A DNA stretch of 64,000 bases from DATCMH01 sp036563505 (GCA_036563505.1 DATCMH010000007.1:62001-126000), one strand, 5' to 3'. Positions 44,933-54,235 are shown, numbered from the stretch's first letter. Numbers and translations: made by a program. The notes: generated from the letters alone by a model not told the origin.

Positions 44933-45487
44933 TTGCCAAAGCGCTCGCTCCGCCATGCATTCGGCCTCGCCCTCATCCTCGTGGTCATCAGCGCGCTGGG
45001 CCTCGGCGTTCTGGTCTGGCGGGGCGAGGAGCCCGGCGGCATTGACGAGGCCATGATGGCTCTGTTCGGCAAGCCCGATCTCGGACCGGTCGACTTCGCG
45101 CGCCTGCGACGCCCCTTGACGCCGAACGACGCTCTCGCCTGCCCAGCGGACGTCTGTCCGGCAAAGGCCGATCTCGTACCTCCCGACTATCCGGTCGCCG
45201 CCGACCGGCTTCGGGCCATCATTGCCGAGGTTGCGCTGGCGGAGCCCCGCACCGAACTCGTCTATTCGGCGCGATGGGAGGAGCAGGACCGTTACGTTGC
45301 CCGAAGCCGTGTCCTGCGCTTCCCCGACACGATCGACGTCATGGTCGTCTCGCGGGGCGAGGAACGTTCGACCCTCGCGCTCTACTCCCGCGCCCAGCTC
45401 GGGCTCTACGACTTCGGCGTCAACCGCAGGCGGCTCGCCCGCTGGCTCGACGGCGTCACGGCGCGGGCCACCCGTCCTCAGCCGTAG
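44933..45487 (+). CDS. DUF1499 membrane-anchored protein
   Basis: A 184-residue protein with one N-terminal membrane helix (AFGLALILVVISALGLGVLV) and a DUF1499 domain (PLTPNDALACPADVCPAKAD; YVARSRVLRFPDTIDVMVVS; ALYSRAQLGLYDFGVNRRRL). DUF1499 proteins are found in bacteria and plastids, without known activity. The best start is a TTG at 44933 with no clear ribosome site, so the N-terminus is uncertain. Its 3' end overlaps the convergent SemiSWEET gene by ten bases. Confidence 0.82.
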   Translation: MPKRSLRHAFGLALILVVISALGLGVLVWRGEEPGGIDEAMMALFGKPDLGPVDFARLRRPLTPNDALACPADVCPAKADLVPPDYPVAADRLRAIIAEVALAEPRTELVYSARWEEQDRYVARSRVLRFPDTIDVMVVSRGEERSTLALYSRAQLGLYDFGVNRRRLARWLDGVTARATRPQP

Positions 45488-45738
45488 CGGATTTTCAACG
45501 CAAGGATCGTCGCCACGAGAAGGAAAGACACGCCGTTGGCGGCGATCAACGGCAGGCTGCCGAGCAGGAAACCGTAGACGAGCCAGAGGAGGATCCCAGT
45601 CGCGAAGATCGCCTGGGTCCAGAGGGAGATCGCCCGGGTGTCGCGGGTGCGGATCGTCCGAACGGCTTGCGGGACCCAGCACAGGGTCGTGAGGAGCGCG
45701 GCGGCGCTGCCGATGATTTCAACGGTGGCGGGAGTCAT
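45478..45738 (-). CDS. SemiSWEET-type sugar transporter
   Basis: An 86-residue three-helix protein with the PQ-loop signature CWVPQAVRTIRTRDTRAISL in the first helix and following loop. Two more helices (IFATGILLWLVYGFLLGSLP; NGVSFLLVATILALKIRYG) complete the SemiSWEET half-transporter, which works as a dimer. Sugar specificity cannot be read. The ATG at 45738 fits; an upstream ATG at 45771 would add eleven residues. Confidence 0.9.
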   Translation of the reverse strand: MTPATVEIIGSAAALLTTLCWVPQAVRTIRTRDTRAISLWTQAIFATGILLWLVYGFLLGSLPLIAANGVSFLLVATILALKIRYG

Positions 45739-45861
45739 GCGGGGTCCGGGTCGAGGCGCCTCCTCTAGCACGGCGGGCGTTGCGCGACAGGCCCTGTGGC
45801 CCGGCCCGGCGAACTATGATCCGCCTCGGGGGTTACCTTCACCGGATCACGGAGGAGCTTC

Positions 45862-46251
45862 ATGGACATCGCCCTGGACAAGGTCTGCGACCTGATCATC
45901 CGCGCCAAGGCGCTCGACGTGAAGGAGCAGGACACCGATCCCGACTCCGGCTCGAACCCGATCGATGACGGCAGCCTCGACGCCCTGACCGAAGACCCCG
46001 ACGACGCTACGGAGCAGGAGCTGCGCGAGGTCATCTCGGGCCTCAACGATGACGAGCGGATGAGCCTCATCGCCCTCGTCTATATCGGCCGCGGCGACAT
46101 GGAGCCGGAGGAGTGGGGCGCCGCCGTCCGCCTGGCGCAGGAGCGCGACGGGGCGCGCGGCTCGAGCACGGCGGATTACCTGATCGGCATCCCCAACCTC
46201 GGCGACCTCCTCGACGAGGGACTGGCGCTCATGGGGCGCAGCTGCGTCTGA
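45862..46251 (+). CDS. DUF3775 protein
   Basis: A 129-residue cytoplasmic protein matching DUF3775, found mainly in alphaproteobacteria. Conserved segments are KVCDLIIRAKALDVKEQDTD, MSLIALVYIGRGDMEPEEW and YLIGIPNLGDLLDEGLALMG. The central part is acidic. No function is known. GGAGGAGC precedes the ATG. Confidence 0.88.
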   Translation: MDIALDKVCDLIIRAKALDVKEQDTDPDSGSNPIDDGSLDALTEDPDDATEQELREVISGLNDDERMSLIALVYIGRGDMEPEEWGAAVRLAQERDGARGSSTADYLIGIPNLGDLLDEGLALMGRSCV

Positions 46252-46255
46252 CGCG

Positions 46256-46281
46256 AAAACGGCCGCCCCGAAGGGCGGCCG
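46256..46281 (-). terminator. terminator of the DUF4394 gene
   Basis: A nine-bp stem (CGGCCGCCC with GGGCGGCCG, loop CGAA or TTCG) followed on the minus strand by TTTT. It lies 28 bp after the DUF4394 stop and directly after the convergent DUF3775 gene. Confidence 0.85.
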
Positions 46282-46309
46282 CTCGTCACGGAGCCGATGT
46301 TGTCGGTCG

Positions 46310-47086
46310 TCACATCGCCGGCATGATCGCGATATCGCGGATGGCGCCGCTCACGCCCGCGATCTTCGCGGTCTCGGTCGCCTTCGCGGTCGCGAGGTCG
46401 ACCTTGTAGAGCGTGTCGCCAGCCATCAGCCAGGCCGCGTTGCCGCCGTTGCCGTCCGACACGATGTCGAAGGCCATGGCATCGCCCTTCACGCCGAGCA
46501 TGCCGATCGAGTTCAGCACACCATCGTTCGGCGGCACCTGGCGCACAAGGGCGCCCGACGCGTCGACGTCGTAGAGCACCGTTTCCTTGGCGCCCTTCAT
46601 GCTGTTGGTATAGGCGCCGGCGGTCACTCTCGGCGTCATGCTCTTGTGCATGTCGTTCTCGGCGAACTTGAGCTTGCCGTCGGTGGTCACCTTGCCGTCA
46701 TCGACGTTCGCCCGAAGGTTGGTGCCGTCCGAGCCGATGATGCGCAGCCGGTCCGCCACCGGATTGAAGTCGACGGTGGCCATCACGCCGGAGCCGAGCG
46801 TGGTCTCGAGCTTCGACTTCTGGGTGGCTGCGCCGGTCTGGGGGTCGATGGTCACGACGGTCCCATCCGAGACGACGCCGTAGAGGCGGCCGTCGGCGGG
46901 ACGCACGTCGATGCCGAGCAGGCTGCCCGAGATCCCCGACACCTTCTGCGTACGCGCGACTTTCTTCGCAGCGGTGTCGACGATGGCCAGCGTGTCGTTG
47001 CCGACGAGCGCGACGACGGTCTCGGCCCGGGCGGCGCCGGTCAGGACCGCGCCGGCGAGGAGCGCGAGGGCGAGTTGACGCTTCAT
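46310..47086 (-). CDS. DUF4394 secreted protein
   Basis: A 258-residue exported protein with a signal peptide (MKRQLALALLAGAVLTGAARA). The DUF4394 beta-propeller-like domain shows LLGIDVRPADGRLYGVVSDG, VDFNPVADRLRIIGSDGTNL and AGAYTNSMKGAKETVLYDVD, all typical. Function unknown; the family is probably periplasmic or surface-exposed. AAGGAGA precedes the ATG at 47086. It is divergent from uvrB. Confidence 0.9.
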   Translation of the reverse strand: MKRQLALALLAGAVLTGAARAETVVALVGNDTLAIVDTAAKKVARTQKVSGISGSLLGIDVRPADGRLYGVVSDGTVVTIDPQTGAATQKSKLETTLGSGVMATVDFNPVADRLRIIGSDGTNLRANVDDGKVTTDGKLKFAENDMHKSMTPRVTAGAYTNSMKGAKETVLYDVDASGALVRQVPPNDGVLNSIGMLGVKGDAMAFDIVSDGNGGNAAWLMAGDTLYKVDLATAKATETAKIAGVSGAIRDIAIMPAM

Positions 47087-47285
47087 TCTGGTCTCCTTGA
47101 GACGATTTCGTCCGCCGAGGCCTGCCTTGGCCTTGGCGGAACGACCCGATCCGCGGGACGGGTAGGCGCCTTTACGGTGCGGCATGGCGGGAAGTTTCAG
47201 GGGCCTGCGACTTTCCCGGCGGAAGTCGCGCGGCGCGACGCCGTTCCCGCTTTATTCTCCTGCGGCGCCGACCCATATTCCGGTC

Positions 47286-50015
47286 ATGGCGCGCGCTCCC
47301 AAGACCCCCAAGCTCTCGACCGGCAAGGCTTCGAAGCCCGAGCTGAAGCCGCTCGATCCCTACCTCGCCGAACTGCTCAACCCGGCCATCAATCGCGAAC
47401 GGGAGCGGGACGAGAAGCGCGCCAAGCGCCTCGTCAAGGAGCGCGACGACTTCGCCAAACGGGTCGGGTTCGAGGAGCGGCCGCAGGAGAGCTACGCCCA
47501 CGGGGCGGTCACGGACGTCGACCCGGCGCTCGCGCAGAAGCTCGGCCTGCGCGCTCCTGAGGACGGCCCCTCGCCTGCCGAGACCGAAGACACGTCGCTG
47601 GCCGCGGACGGCGTATCCGCCACCGTCGAGGCCTTGACCAAGCTCCTGACCGAGGGCGACCCGCGCTTCAAGAACGGCGTCGCCTGGACGCCGCACCGCC
47701 CGCCCCGGCCCGAGAAGTCCGAAGGCGGCATCCGCTTCACCCTGAAATCCGACTTCCAGCCCGCGGGCGATCAGCCGAACGCTATCGTGGAGCTCGTCGA
47801 CGGCGTGAGGCGCCAGGAGCGCGACCAGGTGCTGCTCGGCGTCACCGGCTCCGGCAAGACGTTCACGATGGCCAAGGTTATTGAGGAAACGCAGCGCCCG
47901 GCCCTGATCCTGGCGCCGAACAAGACCCTCGCGGCCCAGCTCTACGGCGAGTTCAAGAGCTTCTTTCCCGACAACGCCGTGGAGTATTTCGTCTCCTACT
48001 ACGACTACTATCAGCCGGAGGCCTACGTCCCGCGCTCGGACACCTTCATCGAGAAGGAATCGTCGATCAACGAGCAGATCGACCGCATGCGCCACGCGGC
48101 GACCCGCGCCCTCTTGGAGCGCGACGACGTCATCATCGTCGCTTCGGTCTCGTGCATCTACGGCATCGGCTCGGTCGAGACCTACACGGCTATGACCTTC
48201 TCCGTGAAGGTCGGCGAGAAGATCGAGCAGCGCCAGCTCATGGCCGACCTCGTGGCGCTTCAATACAAGCGCATCCAGTCCGACTTCGCCCGCGGCACTT
48301 TTCGCGTACGTGGCGACGTGATCGAGCTCTTCCCGGCGCACTTGGAAGACCGCGCTTGGCGGATCGGCCTCTTCGGCGACGAGATCGAGTCGATCGTCGA
48401 GTTCGACCCGCTCACCGGCAAGAAGACCAATGACCTTCAGTTCGTGAAGGTCTACGCCAATTCCCACTACGTGACGCCGCGGCCGACGCTGCAGCAGGCG
48501 ATCAAGGGCATCAAGGAGGAGCTCAAAGGGCGCGTCCACGAGCTGACCCGCATGGGCCGGCTCCTGGAGGCCCAGCGCCTGGAGCAGCGCTGCACCTTCG
48601 ACCTCGAGATGATCGAGGCCACGGGCGCCTGCAACGGGATCGAGAACTACTCGCGCTACCTCACGGGCCGGAAGCCCGGCGAGCCGCCGCCGACGCTCTT
48701 CGAGTACCTGCCGGACAACGCCCTCATCTTCACCGACGAGAGCCACGTGACCGTGCCCCAGATCGGCGGCATGTATCGGGGCGACTTCCGCCGCAAGGCG
48801 ACGCTCGCCGAGTACGGCTTCCGCCTTCCCTCCTGCCTCGACAACCGCCCTCTGCGCTTCGAGGAATGGGACGCCATGCGTCCCGTCACCGTCCATGTCT
48901 CGGCGACTCCGGGCAAATGGGAGATGGAGCAGACCGGCGGCGTCTTCGTCGAGCAGGTCATCCGCCCCACGGGCCTCGTGGACCCGCCGGTGGAGATCCG
49001 CCCCGCCCGCTCCCAGGTCGACGACCTGCTCGGCGAGGTGAAGGAGGTCACGGCCAAGGGCTACCGGACCCTCGTGACGACGCTCACCAAGCGCATGGCC
49101 GAGGACCTCACCGAGTACCTGCACGAGAACGGTATTCGGGTGCGCTACATGCACTCCGACATCGACACGATCGAGCGTATCGAGATCATCCGCGACCTGC
49201 GGCTGGGTGCCTTCGACGTGCTCATCGGCATCAACCTGTTGCGCGAGGGCCTCGACATCCCGGAATGCGCGCTGGTGGCGATCCTCGACGCCGACAAGGA
49301 GGGTTTCCTGCGCTCGGAAACCTCCCTCGTGCAGACGATCGGCCGCGCCGCCCGCAACGTGGAAGGGCGCTGCATTCTCTACGCCGACCAGAGAACGGGC
49401 TCGATGGAGCGGGCGCTGGCCGAGACGGCGCGCCGGCGCGAGAAGCAGCTCGCCTACAACGCGGAGCACGGCATCACGCCCGAGAGCGTGAAGAAGAACA
49501 TCTCCGACATTCTCGAGAGCGTCTACGAGCGCGACCGCGTCCAGGTCGACACCGGCATGGCGAAGCCCGAAGTCACGCTCGGCCACAACCTCAAGGCCGT
49601 CATGGCAGACTTCGAGAAGCGGATGCGCGCCGCGGCCGCCAATCTCGAATTCGAGGAGGCCGCCCGCCTGCGCGACGAGCTCAAGCGACTCCAGGCGACG
49701 GAGTTGGCGCTGGCCGAAGATCCGATGGCGACGCAAGGCAGCGTGGAGCGGGAGGCCGGCCGCTACGCCGGCGGCCGCAAGTACGGCGCCTCCGCCAACC
49801 TGCCCCCGAATGCCGGACCCGACGGGCCGGAGCCCTATGGCCCAACCGGCAAGGGCCTCACCGACGAGGGCACTCGCGTGCGCAAGCCCGGCCTCGACGA
49901 CATGGAACCGGGCACGGACCGCGAGGTGCCGCTCACCTGGAAGGAACGCCCGGCCGGGCGCTCAACGGCGGGATTCGCGGGGCAGAAGCCGAAATGGAAG
50001 GGGCGGCGGCGATAG
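47286..50015 (+). CDS. uvrB: excinuclease ABC subunit UvrB with extended N-terminus
   Basis: A 909-residue damage-recognition helicase subunit of nucleotide excision repair. The core (about 148-820) has the P-loop LLGVTGSGKTFTMAKVIEET, the beta-hairpin YYDYYQPEAYVPRSDTFIEK, the DEAD-like TDESH and motif VI QTIGRAARNVEGR. The UVR motif that binds UvrC is present (ANLEFEEAARLRDELKRLQA). Before the core there are about 150 extra, charged residues; after the UVR motif there is a basic Gly/Pro-rich tail of about 80. Usual UvrB is about 670 residues; long forms are common in Rhizobiales. The ATG at 47286 is chosen. Confidence 0.95.
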   Translation: MARAPKTPKLSTGKASKPELKPLDPYLAELLNPAINRERERDEKRAKRLVKERDDFAKRVGFEERPQESYAHGAVTDVDPALAQKLGLRAPEDGPSPAETEDTSLAADGVSATVEALTKLLTEGDPRFKNGVAWTPHRPPRPEKSEGGIRFTLKSDFQPAGDQPNAIVELVDGVRRQERDQVLLGVTGSGKTFTMAKVIEETQRPALILAPNKTLAAQLYGEFKSFFPDNAVEYFVSYYDYYQPEAYVPRSDTFIEKESSINEQIDRMRHAATRALLERDDVIIVASVSCIYGIGSVETYTAMTFSVKVGEKIEQRQLMADLVALQYKRIQSDFARGTFRVRGDVIELFPAHLEDRAWRIGLFGDEIESIVEFDPLTGKKTNDLQFVKVYANSHYVTPRPTLQQAIKGIKEELKGRVHELTRMGRLLEAQRLEQRCTFDLEMIEATGACNGIENYSRYLTGRKPGEPPPTLFEYLPDNALIFTDESHVTVPQIGGMYRGDFRRKATLAEYGFRLPSCLDNRPLRFEEWDAMRPVTVHVSATPGKWEMEQTGGVFVEQVIRPTGLVDPPVEIRPARSQVDDLLGEVKEVTAKGYRTLVTTLTKRMAEDLTEYLHENGIRVRYMHSDIDTIERIEIIRDLRLGAFDVLIGINLLREGLDIPECALVAILDADKEGFLRSETSLVQTIGRAARNVEGRCILYADQRTGSMERALAETARRREKQLAYNAEHGITPESVKKNISDILESVYERDRVQVDTGMAKPEVTLGHNLKAVMADFEKRMRAAAANLEFEEAARLRDELKRLQATELALAEDPMATQGSVEREAGRYAGGRKYGASANLPPNAGPDGPEPYGPTGKGLTDEGTRVRKPGLDDMEPGTDREVPLTWKERPAGRSTAGFAGQKPKWKGRRR

Positions 50016-50069
50016 ACCTCCTCGCCGCAGCAGCAGCATCCGCGGTCGAGCCGGCCTGCCGTCGCCGGC

Positions 50070-50618
50070 TCACGCGCCAAGGCGCTGCCGGTCCTGGCCG
50101 CTCTCGCCCTGCTGCTCGTCGCCGTCGCGCTTGATGACGCTGACCCGCCCGTCGCCTTCGAGGTAAACCCAACGCGCTTCCTTGAGGTCGGCGACTCCCT
50201 GCTGCCGGAGCTGGCTCATGAGTTCCTCCGGCGTGATCAGGGCGCGGTTCATGACGTCCCGGCGCATGCGTCCATCTTCCACCAGGAGCAGCGGCTCGGC
50301 CCGGTTCAGGCGGCGCAGGGCCGGCACGCGGAACCCGAGCCAGTCGATGAACCAGTTCCAGAACACGATGGTCAGGACCAGCACGACCCCTTCCGTCACG
50401 GAGGAGTAGTCGCTCCCCATGGCATTCTGGGCGGCGTCGGCGATGAGCACCACGACGAGCAGGTCGGCGATCCCGATCGCTCCGGCCTGTCGCGTGAGGA
50501 AGAAGCGCAGGATGCCGAAGAGCACCCAGTACGTGATGGTGCCGCGGACCACGACCTCGAGAAGGCCCTGTGAGGGCACGAAGACGCCGTGCCAGTCGAC
50601 GCCGAGAACGTTGCCCAT
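50070..50618 (-). CDS. DUF421 (YetF-type) membrane protein
   Basis: A 182-residue protein with three N-terminal membrane helices and a C-terminal cytoplasmic DUF421 domain (PLLLVEDGRMRRDVMNRALI; LMSQLRQQGVADLKEARWVY; EGDGRVSVIKR). YetF-type proteins are widespread, and their function is not established. GGAGG precedes the ATG at 50618. The start lies 90 bp from the divergent meaB start. Confidence 0.9.
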   Translation of the reverse strand: MGNVLGVDWHGVFVPSQGLLEVVVRGTITYWVLFGILRFFLTRQAGAIGIADLLVVVLIADAAQNAMGSDYSSVTEGVVLVLTIVFWNWFIDWLGFRVPALRRLNRAEPLLLVEDGRMRRDVMNRALITPEELMSQLRQQGVADLKEARWVYLEGDGRVSVIKRDGDEQQGESGQDRQRLGA

Positions 50619-50708
50619 GTCGCCGCCTCCTTGGCCTTCCAGGCGACAACGCACGAATCCCGCGATCAGCCAAGCCTGGGCGTCTGGTCCTGCCCGGCCG
50701 GCCCGCCT

Positions 50709-51728
50709 ATGGTGCCGCGTCCTCCTTCAGCGCCCTGGATCGTGCCCGTTTCCGCCCCTCGACCCGATGGCCTTGCCGACCGCCTGCTGAGCGGCGACCG
50801 CGCGGCGCTCGCCCGCGCCATCACCCTCGTCGAATCGCGCCGCGCCGACCACCGGGCCGAGGCCGCCGCCCTTCTTCAGGCGATGCTGCCGCATACGGGC
50901 CGCGCGGCGCGGGTCGGGATCACGGGGGTGCCCGGCGTCGGCAAATCCACCACCATCGACGCCCTGGGCAGCCTTCTGACGGGCCAGGGACGGCGTGTGG
51001 CGGTGCTGGCCGTCGACCCGTCCTCGTCGCGCACCGGCGGCGCCATCCTCGGCGACAAGACGCGCATGGCGCGGCTCAGCAGCGATCCGAACGCCTACAT
51101 CCGCCCCTCCCCTTCCGCCGGCACGCTCGGCGGCGTCGGCGCCAAGACCCGCGAGGCCATGCTGCTCTGCGAGGCGGCGGGCTTCGACACGATCCTCGTC
51201 GAGACGGTGGGCGTCGGCCAATCCGAGACAGCGGTGGCCGACCTCACCGACTGCTTTCTCGTCCTCATGCTGCCCGGAGCCGGCGACGAGCTGCAGGGCA
51301 TCAAGAAGGGCGTGTTGGAACTGGCCGACATCGTCGCCGTCAACAAGGCCGACGGCGAGGGGCGCGACCGCGCTCGGGCGGCGGCGGCCGAGTACAAGGC
51401 GGCACTGCACATCCTCACCCCGGCCTCTCCCATCTGGTCGCCCCCGGTGCTCACGGTCTCGGGGCTGACTGGGGATGGGTTGGATCGGCTTTGGGCCACC
51501 GTCCTCGACCATCGTGCGCGCCTCGACGCCGCGGGCGAACTCCAGGCCAAGCGTCGAACCCAGGACGGGCGCTGGATGTGGGCGCTCGTCGACGAGCGGC
51601 TTCGCGCACGGCTGACCTCCGATCCGGAGTTGCGCGCCAAAAGCCGGGCGGTGGAGCAGGACGTCGCGGCCGGCCGCCTGCCCCCGACCTCCGGCGCCGA
51701 GACCATCGCGGCGCTCCTGGGCCTTTGA
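50709..51728 (+). CDS. meaB: MeaB/ArgK-type G3E GTPase, methylmalonyl-CoA mutase chaperone
   Basis: A 339-residue GTPase that protects and reactivates B12-dependent acyl-CoA mutases. Walker A is GITGVPGVGKSTTIDALGS, the base-contact region VLAVDPSSSRTGGAILGDKT is conserved, switch II is VETVGVGQSETAVADL, and NKAD specifies guanine. In methylotrophs MeaB serves the ethylmalonyl-CoA pathway. No mutase gene is adjacent. The ATG at 50709 is chosen; the pyroglutamyl peptidase gene starts two bases after the stop. Confidence 0.94.
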   Translation: MVPRPPSAPWIVPVSAPRPDGLADRLLSGDRAALARAITLVESRRADHRAEAAALLQAMLPHTGRAARVGITGVPGVGKSTTIDALGSLLTGQGRRVAVLAVDPSSSRTGGAILGDKTRMARLSSDPNAYIRPSPSAGTLGGVGAKTREAMLLCEAAGFDTILVETVGVGQSETAVADLTDCFLVLMLPGAGDELQGIKKGVLELADIVAVNKADGEGRDRARAAAAEYKAALHILTPASPIWSPPVLTVSGLTGDGLDRLWATVLDHRARLDAAGELQAKRRTQDGRWMWALVDERLRARLTSDPELRAKSRAVEQDVAAGRLPPTSGAETIAALLGL

Positions 51729-51730
51729 CG

Positions 51731-52318
51731 ATGCGCCTCCTCGTGACCGGCTTCGGCCCGTTCCCTGGCATGCCGAAGAACCCGAGTGCGGCGCTGGCAC
51801 GACAGGTCGCGGCGTCGGGCCGCTTGCGCCGGCACGGGATCGAGACGCAGGTGCTCGTCCTGCCGACGACCTACCGGGCCCTCGACGAGGTCCTGGCGCC
51901 GGCCCTCGGGAGCGGCGCCGACGCCGTGCTGATGGTGGGTGTCGCCGGGCGAGCCAAGCGTGTCCGGCTGGAACGGCGGGCGGTGAACCGGCTCAGCATC
52001 TTCGCCCCGGACGCGGCGGGGCGCCACCCGCAGCGCCTGGCCGAGCCGGGCCGCCCCTTCGCCTTGCGCAGCACCGCGACGCCGGAGCGCTTGGCGGTGC
52101 TGTTGCGTCGCGCCGGCGTGCCTTGCGCGCTCTCCATCGATGCCGGGCGCTATCTCTGCAACACGGCCTACGCCCGGGCGCTGCGATCTCCGGCGCCGGC
52201 GATCTTCGTCCACATCCCCCGCCGGCCCGTGAAAGGCCTTGCCTCGGCGCTTGCCGAGGTCGGCCTCGCCCTCGCGCGGCAGTCTCGGCTCAGGCGAGGA
52301 GCGCCGCCGTCGGCGTGA
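51731..52318 (+). CDS. pcp: pyroglutamyl-peptidase I-like cysteine peptidase
   Basis: A 195-residue C15-family peptidase removing N-terminal pyroglutamate from peptides. The start motif is LLVTGFGPFPGMPKNPS. The catalytic Glu is in VRLERRAVN, Cys in DAGRYLCNTAYARAL, and His in FVHIPRRP. It is about 20 residues shorter than typical Pcp but retains the full triad. It starts two bases after meaB and its 3' end overlaps the convergent asparaginase gene by 29 bases. Confidence 0.88.
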   Translation: MRLLVTGFGPFPGMPKNPSAALARQVAASGRLRRHGIETQVLVLPTTYRALDEVLAPALGSGADAVLMVGVAGRAKRVRLERRAVNRLSIFAPDAAGRHPQRLAEPGRPFALRSTATPERLAVLLRRAGVPCALSIDAGRYLCNTAYARALRSPAPAIFVHIPRRPVKGLASALAEVGLALARQSRLRRGAPPSA

Positions 52319-53297
52319 GGCGGCCGACAGAGAAGCCGTTCCAGTTCGTCAGCTGCGGGCGCGCAAGCGCATCGACGAAGCGCGCGTCCTCGTCGGCCAG
52401 GGGCAGGAAACGCTCGACCAGTGCTGCCATGATCACGGCCGAGGCGCGCGTCGCGCCGTCGCTGCATTTCAGGGCCACCCCGAGCCCGAGCTCAGGGAAA
52501 GTTGCGGCGTACACGCCTTCGGCGCCGGTCTTCACGAAGGCGCGTTCACCCAGCCGCTCCATGAGCTGCGTGTCGAAGCGTCCCGTTCCTGCGACCATGA
52601 AGGGATGAGCCGCCACAGCCCTCCGGATTCGCCCTGCGGCCCTCGCCCGGTCGGGTGACAATCCCTCGGCCGCGCCGAATCGGGCAAAGCCTAGCGCCAA
52701 GGCCCGCAGCGGGATCGGGTAGGTGGGAATGGAGCAGCCGTCGATGCCGGCTTGGCCGATGTCGTGGGCCGCCCCGGTGACCTCATCGAGCACTTGGCGC
52801 ACGCGCCGCTGCACCGGGTGATCGGCACCGACATAGCCCTTCGGATCCTCATCCGCCGCGCAGGCAAGGCACACGAAGCCGGCATGCTTGCCCGAGCAGT
52901 TGTTGTTGAGCGCGGTCGGCGTCTCGCCTCGCGCGGCGAGCGCTCGGGCCGCCGCCTCCCCCATGGGCCATTGCGCGCCACATTCGAGGCAGGCCGGATC
53001 GCGGCCGGCTTTGCGGAGCATTCCGGCGGAGGTCGCGACGTGCTCGGGTTCGCCGGAATGCGAAGCGCAGGCGAGCGCGATCTCGGCATCGGTCAAACCG
53101 TAGATTTCCGCCGCGCCGTCCTCGATGAGTGGCAGGGCCTGCAAAGCCTTGATCGCGGACCGGGGAAAGACGGCCTGGTCCGGATCGCCGAGGGCCAGCA
53201 CCGTCGCGCCTCGCGCGTCCACGACGACAAGGGAGCCGCGGTGGATCGACTCGATGCTGCCTCCGCGCCAGACTTCGACCAGTTCCTGATCCCGCAT
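52290..53297 (-). CDS. Rhizobium ReAV-type asparaginase (PF06089)
   Basis: A 335-residue asparaginase of the rhizobial class, unrelated to the E. coli enzymes and similar in fold to serine beta-lactamases. Residues known from Rhizobium etli ReAV fall at the same positions with an offset of one: S47 and K50 in PRSAIKALQALP, S79 in ACASHSGEP, and the zinc-site C134, K137 and C188 (NNNCSGKHAGF; IDGCSIPTYPIPL). A further Lys is in VKTGAEG (K256). It hydrolyses asparagine to aspartate and ammonia. AGGAG precedes the ATG at 53297. Confidence 0.9.
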   Translation of the reverse strand: MRDQELVEVWRGGSIESIHRGSLVVVDARGATVLALGDPDQAVFPRSAIKALQALPLIEDGAAEIYGLTDAEIALACASHSGEPEHVATSAGMLRKAGRDPACLECGAQWPMGEAAARALAARGETPTALNNNCSGKHAGFVCLACAADEDPKGYVGADHPVQRRVRQVLDEVTGAAHDIGQAGIDGCSIPTYPIPLRALALGFARFGAAEGLSPDRARAAGRIRRAVAAHPFMVAGTGRFDTQLMERLGERAFVKTGAEGVYAATFPELGLGVALKCSDGATRASAVIMAALVERFLPLADEDARFVDALARPQLTNWNGFSVGRLTPTAALLA

Positions 53298-53422
53298 CCC
53301 GCTCTCCTTAAGATCAGCGGGCTGTAGACCGGCGCGCGCCCACGGCAAAGACCCTCGCGCGCGGGGCGGCGTTGCAGGCGAGCCCGGGCCCCACTAGAGG
53401 TGGTCCGCAGGTAGGAGTTGCG

Positions 53423-54235
53423 ATGAGCGGGATCGATCTCGAGGCGGAGTACAACAACCGCGCCCGCGTGCCGGAGCACCCCGCGATCATCGAGGGCTGG
53501 GCCCGCGACGCCGCCGCCTACCGCACCGAGAACCCACCCAAGGTGATCCACTACGGCGAGAGCGAGCGGCAGATCATCGACCTGTTCCCGGCCGACGGCA
53601 CGGTTGCGACAGTCGCCTTCATTCACGGCGGCTACTGGCAGGGTCTCGCGCCCTCGTTCTTCAGCCATCTCGCCCGGGGGCTCAACGCGCACGGGCTGAC
53701 GGTCGGCCTGATCGGGTACGATCTCTGCCCGGCGGTGCGGGTCGGCGACATCATCGAGCAGGTTCGCCGCGCGACGGCCCGCCTCGCGGCCGAGACGGGA
53801 CGTTCGGTCGTCGCGAGCGGCCATTCCGCGGGCGGACACCTCGCCGCCTGCCTCCTCGCGACGGACTGGGCCCGCTACGGCGCGCCCGAGGCGCTCGTGC
53901 GCTCCGCCTACGCCATCTCCGGCGTCTTCGACCTCGAGCCGCTGATTCAGGTCTCGCAGAATGCGGCACTGCGCCTCGACGAAGCGGAGGCTCGGGCCGT
54001 GAGCCCGGTCCATTGGACGCCGCCGCCCGGCATCGTTCTCGACGCCGCCGTGGGAGCCTTGGAAAGCTCCGAATTCCTGCGCCAGAGCCGCCTGATCGCC
54101 GAGGTCTGGGGCAGGGCCGGCGTTACGGTCCGCTACGACGAGATCGCCGGCACGAACCACTTCACGGTCGTGGCCCCGCTGGCCGATCCCGCGTCCCCCA
54201 TGACCCGCCGCGTCGCGGCGCTTGCCACCGCCTGA
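53423..54235 (+). CDS. alpha/beta hydrolase, arylformamidase-like
   Basis: A 270-residue alpha/beta hydrolase. The oxyanion-hole motif HGGYWQ (about residue 77) and the nucleophile elbow GHSAGGHLAACL match the BD-FAE/kynurenine formamidase-like group, and the final histidine is in GTNHFTVVAPLADP. The N-terminus (EYNNRARVPEHPAIIEGWA) is typical of this subgroup. The substrate may be an N-formyl aromatic amine or ester but cannot be fixed. GGAG precedes the ATG at 53423. The RAM-domain gene starts 15 bp downstream. Confidence 0.88.
   Translation: MSGIDLEAEYNNRARVPEHPAIIEGWARDAAAYRTENPPKVIHYGESERQIIDLFPADGTVATVAFIHGGYWQGLAPSFFSHLARGLNAHGLTVGLIGYDLCPAVRVGDIIEQVRRATARLAAETGRSVVASGHSAGGHLAACLLATDWARYGAPEALVRSAYAISGVFDLEPLIQVSQNAALRLDEAEARAVSPVHWTPPPGIVLDAAVGALESSEFLRQSRLIAEVWGRAGVTVRYDEIAGTNHFTVVAPLADPASPMTRRVAALATA

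Noticed and set aside
47124..47150. Possible EcfG-type promoter upstream of uvrB
   Set aside because: GGAAC is followed at N17 by GGGT, not CGTT.
47172..49736. 854-codon open frame opposite uvrB
   Set aside because: Shadow of the uvrB frame; no domain, and uvrB motifs are complete on the other strand.
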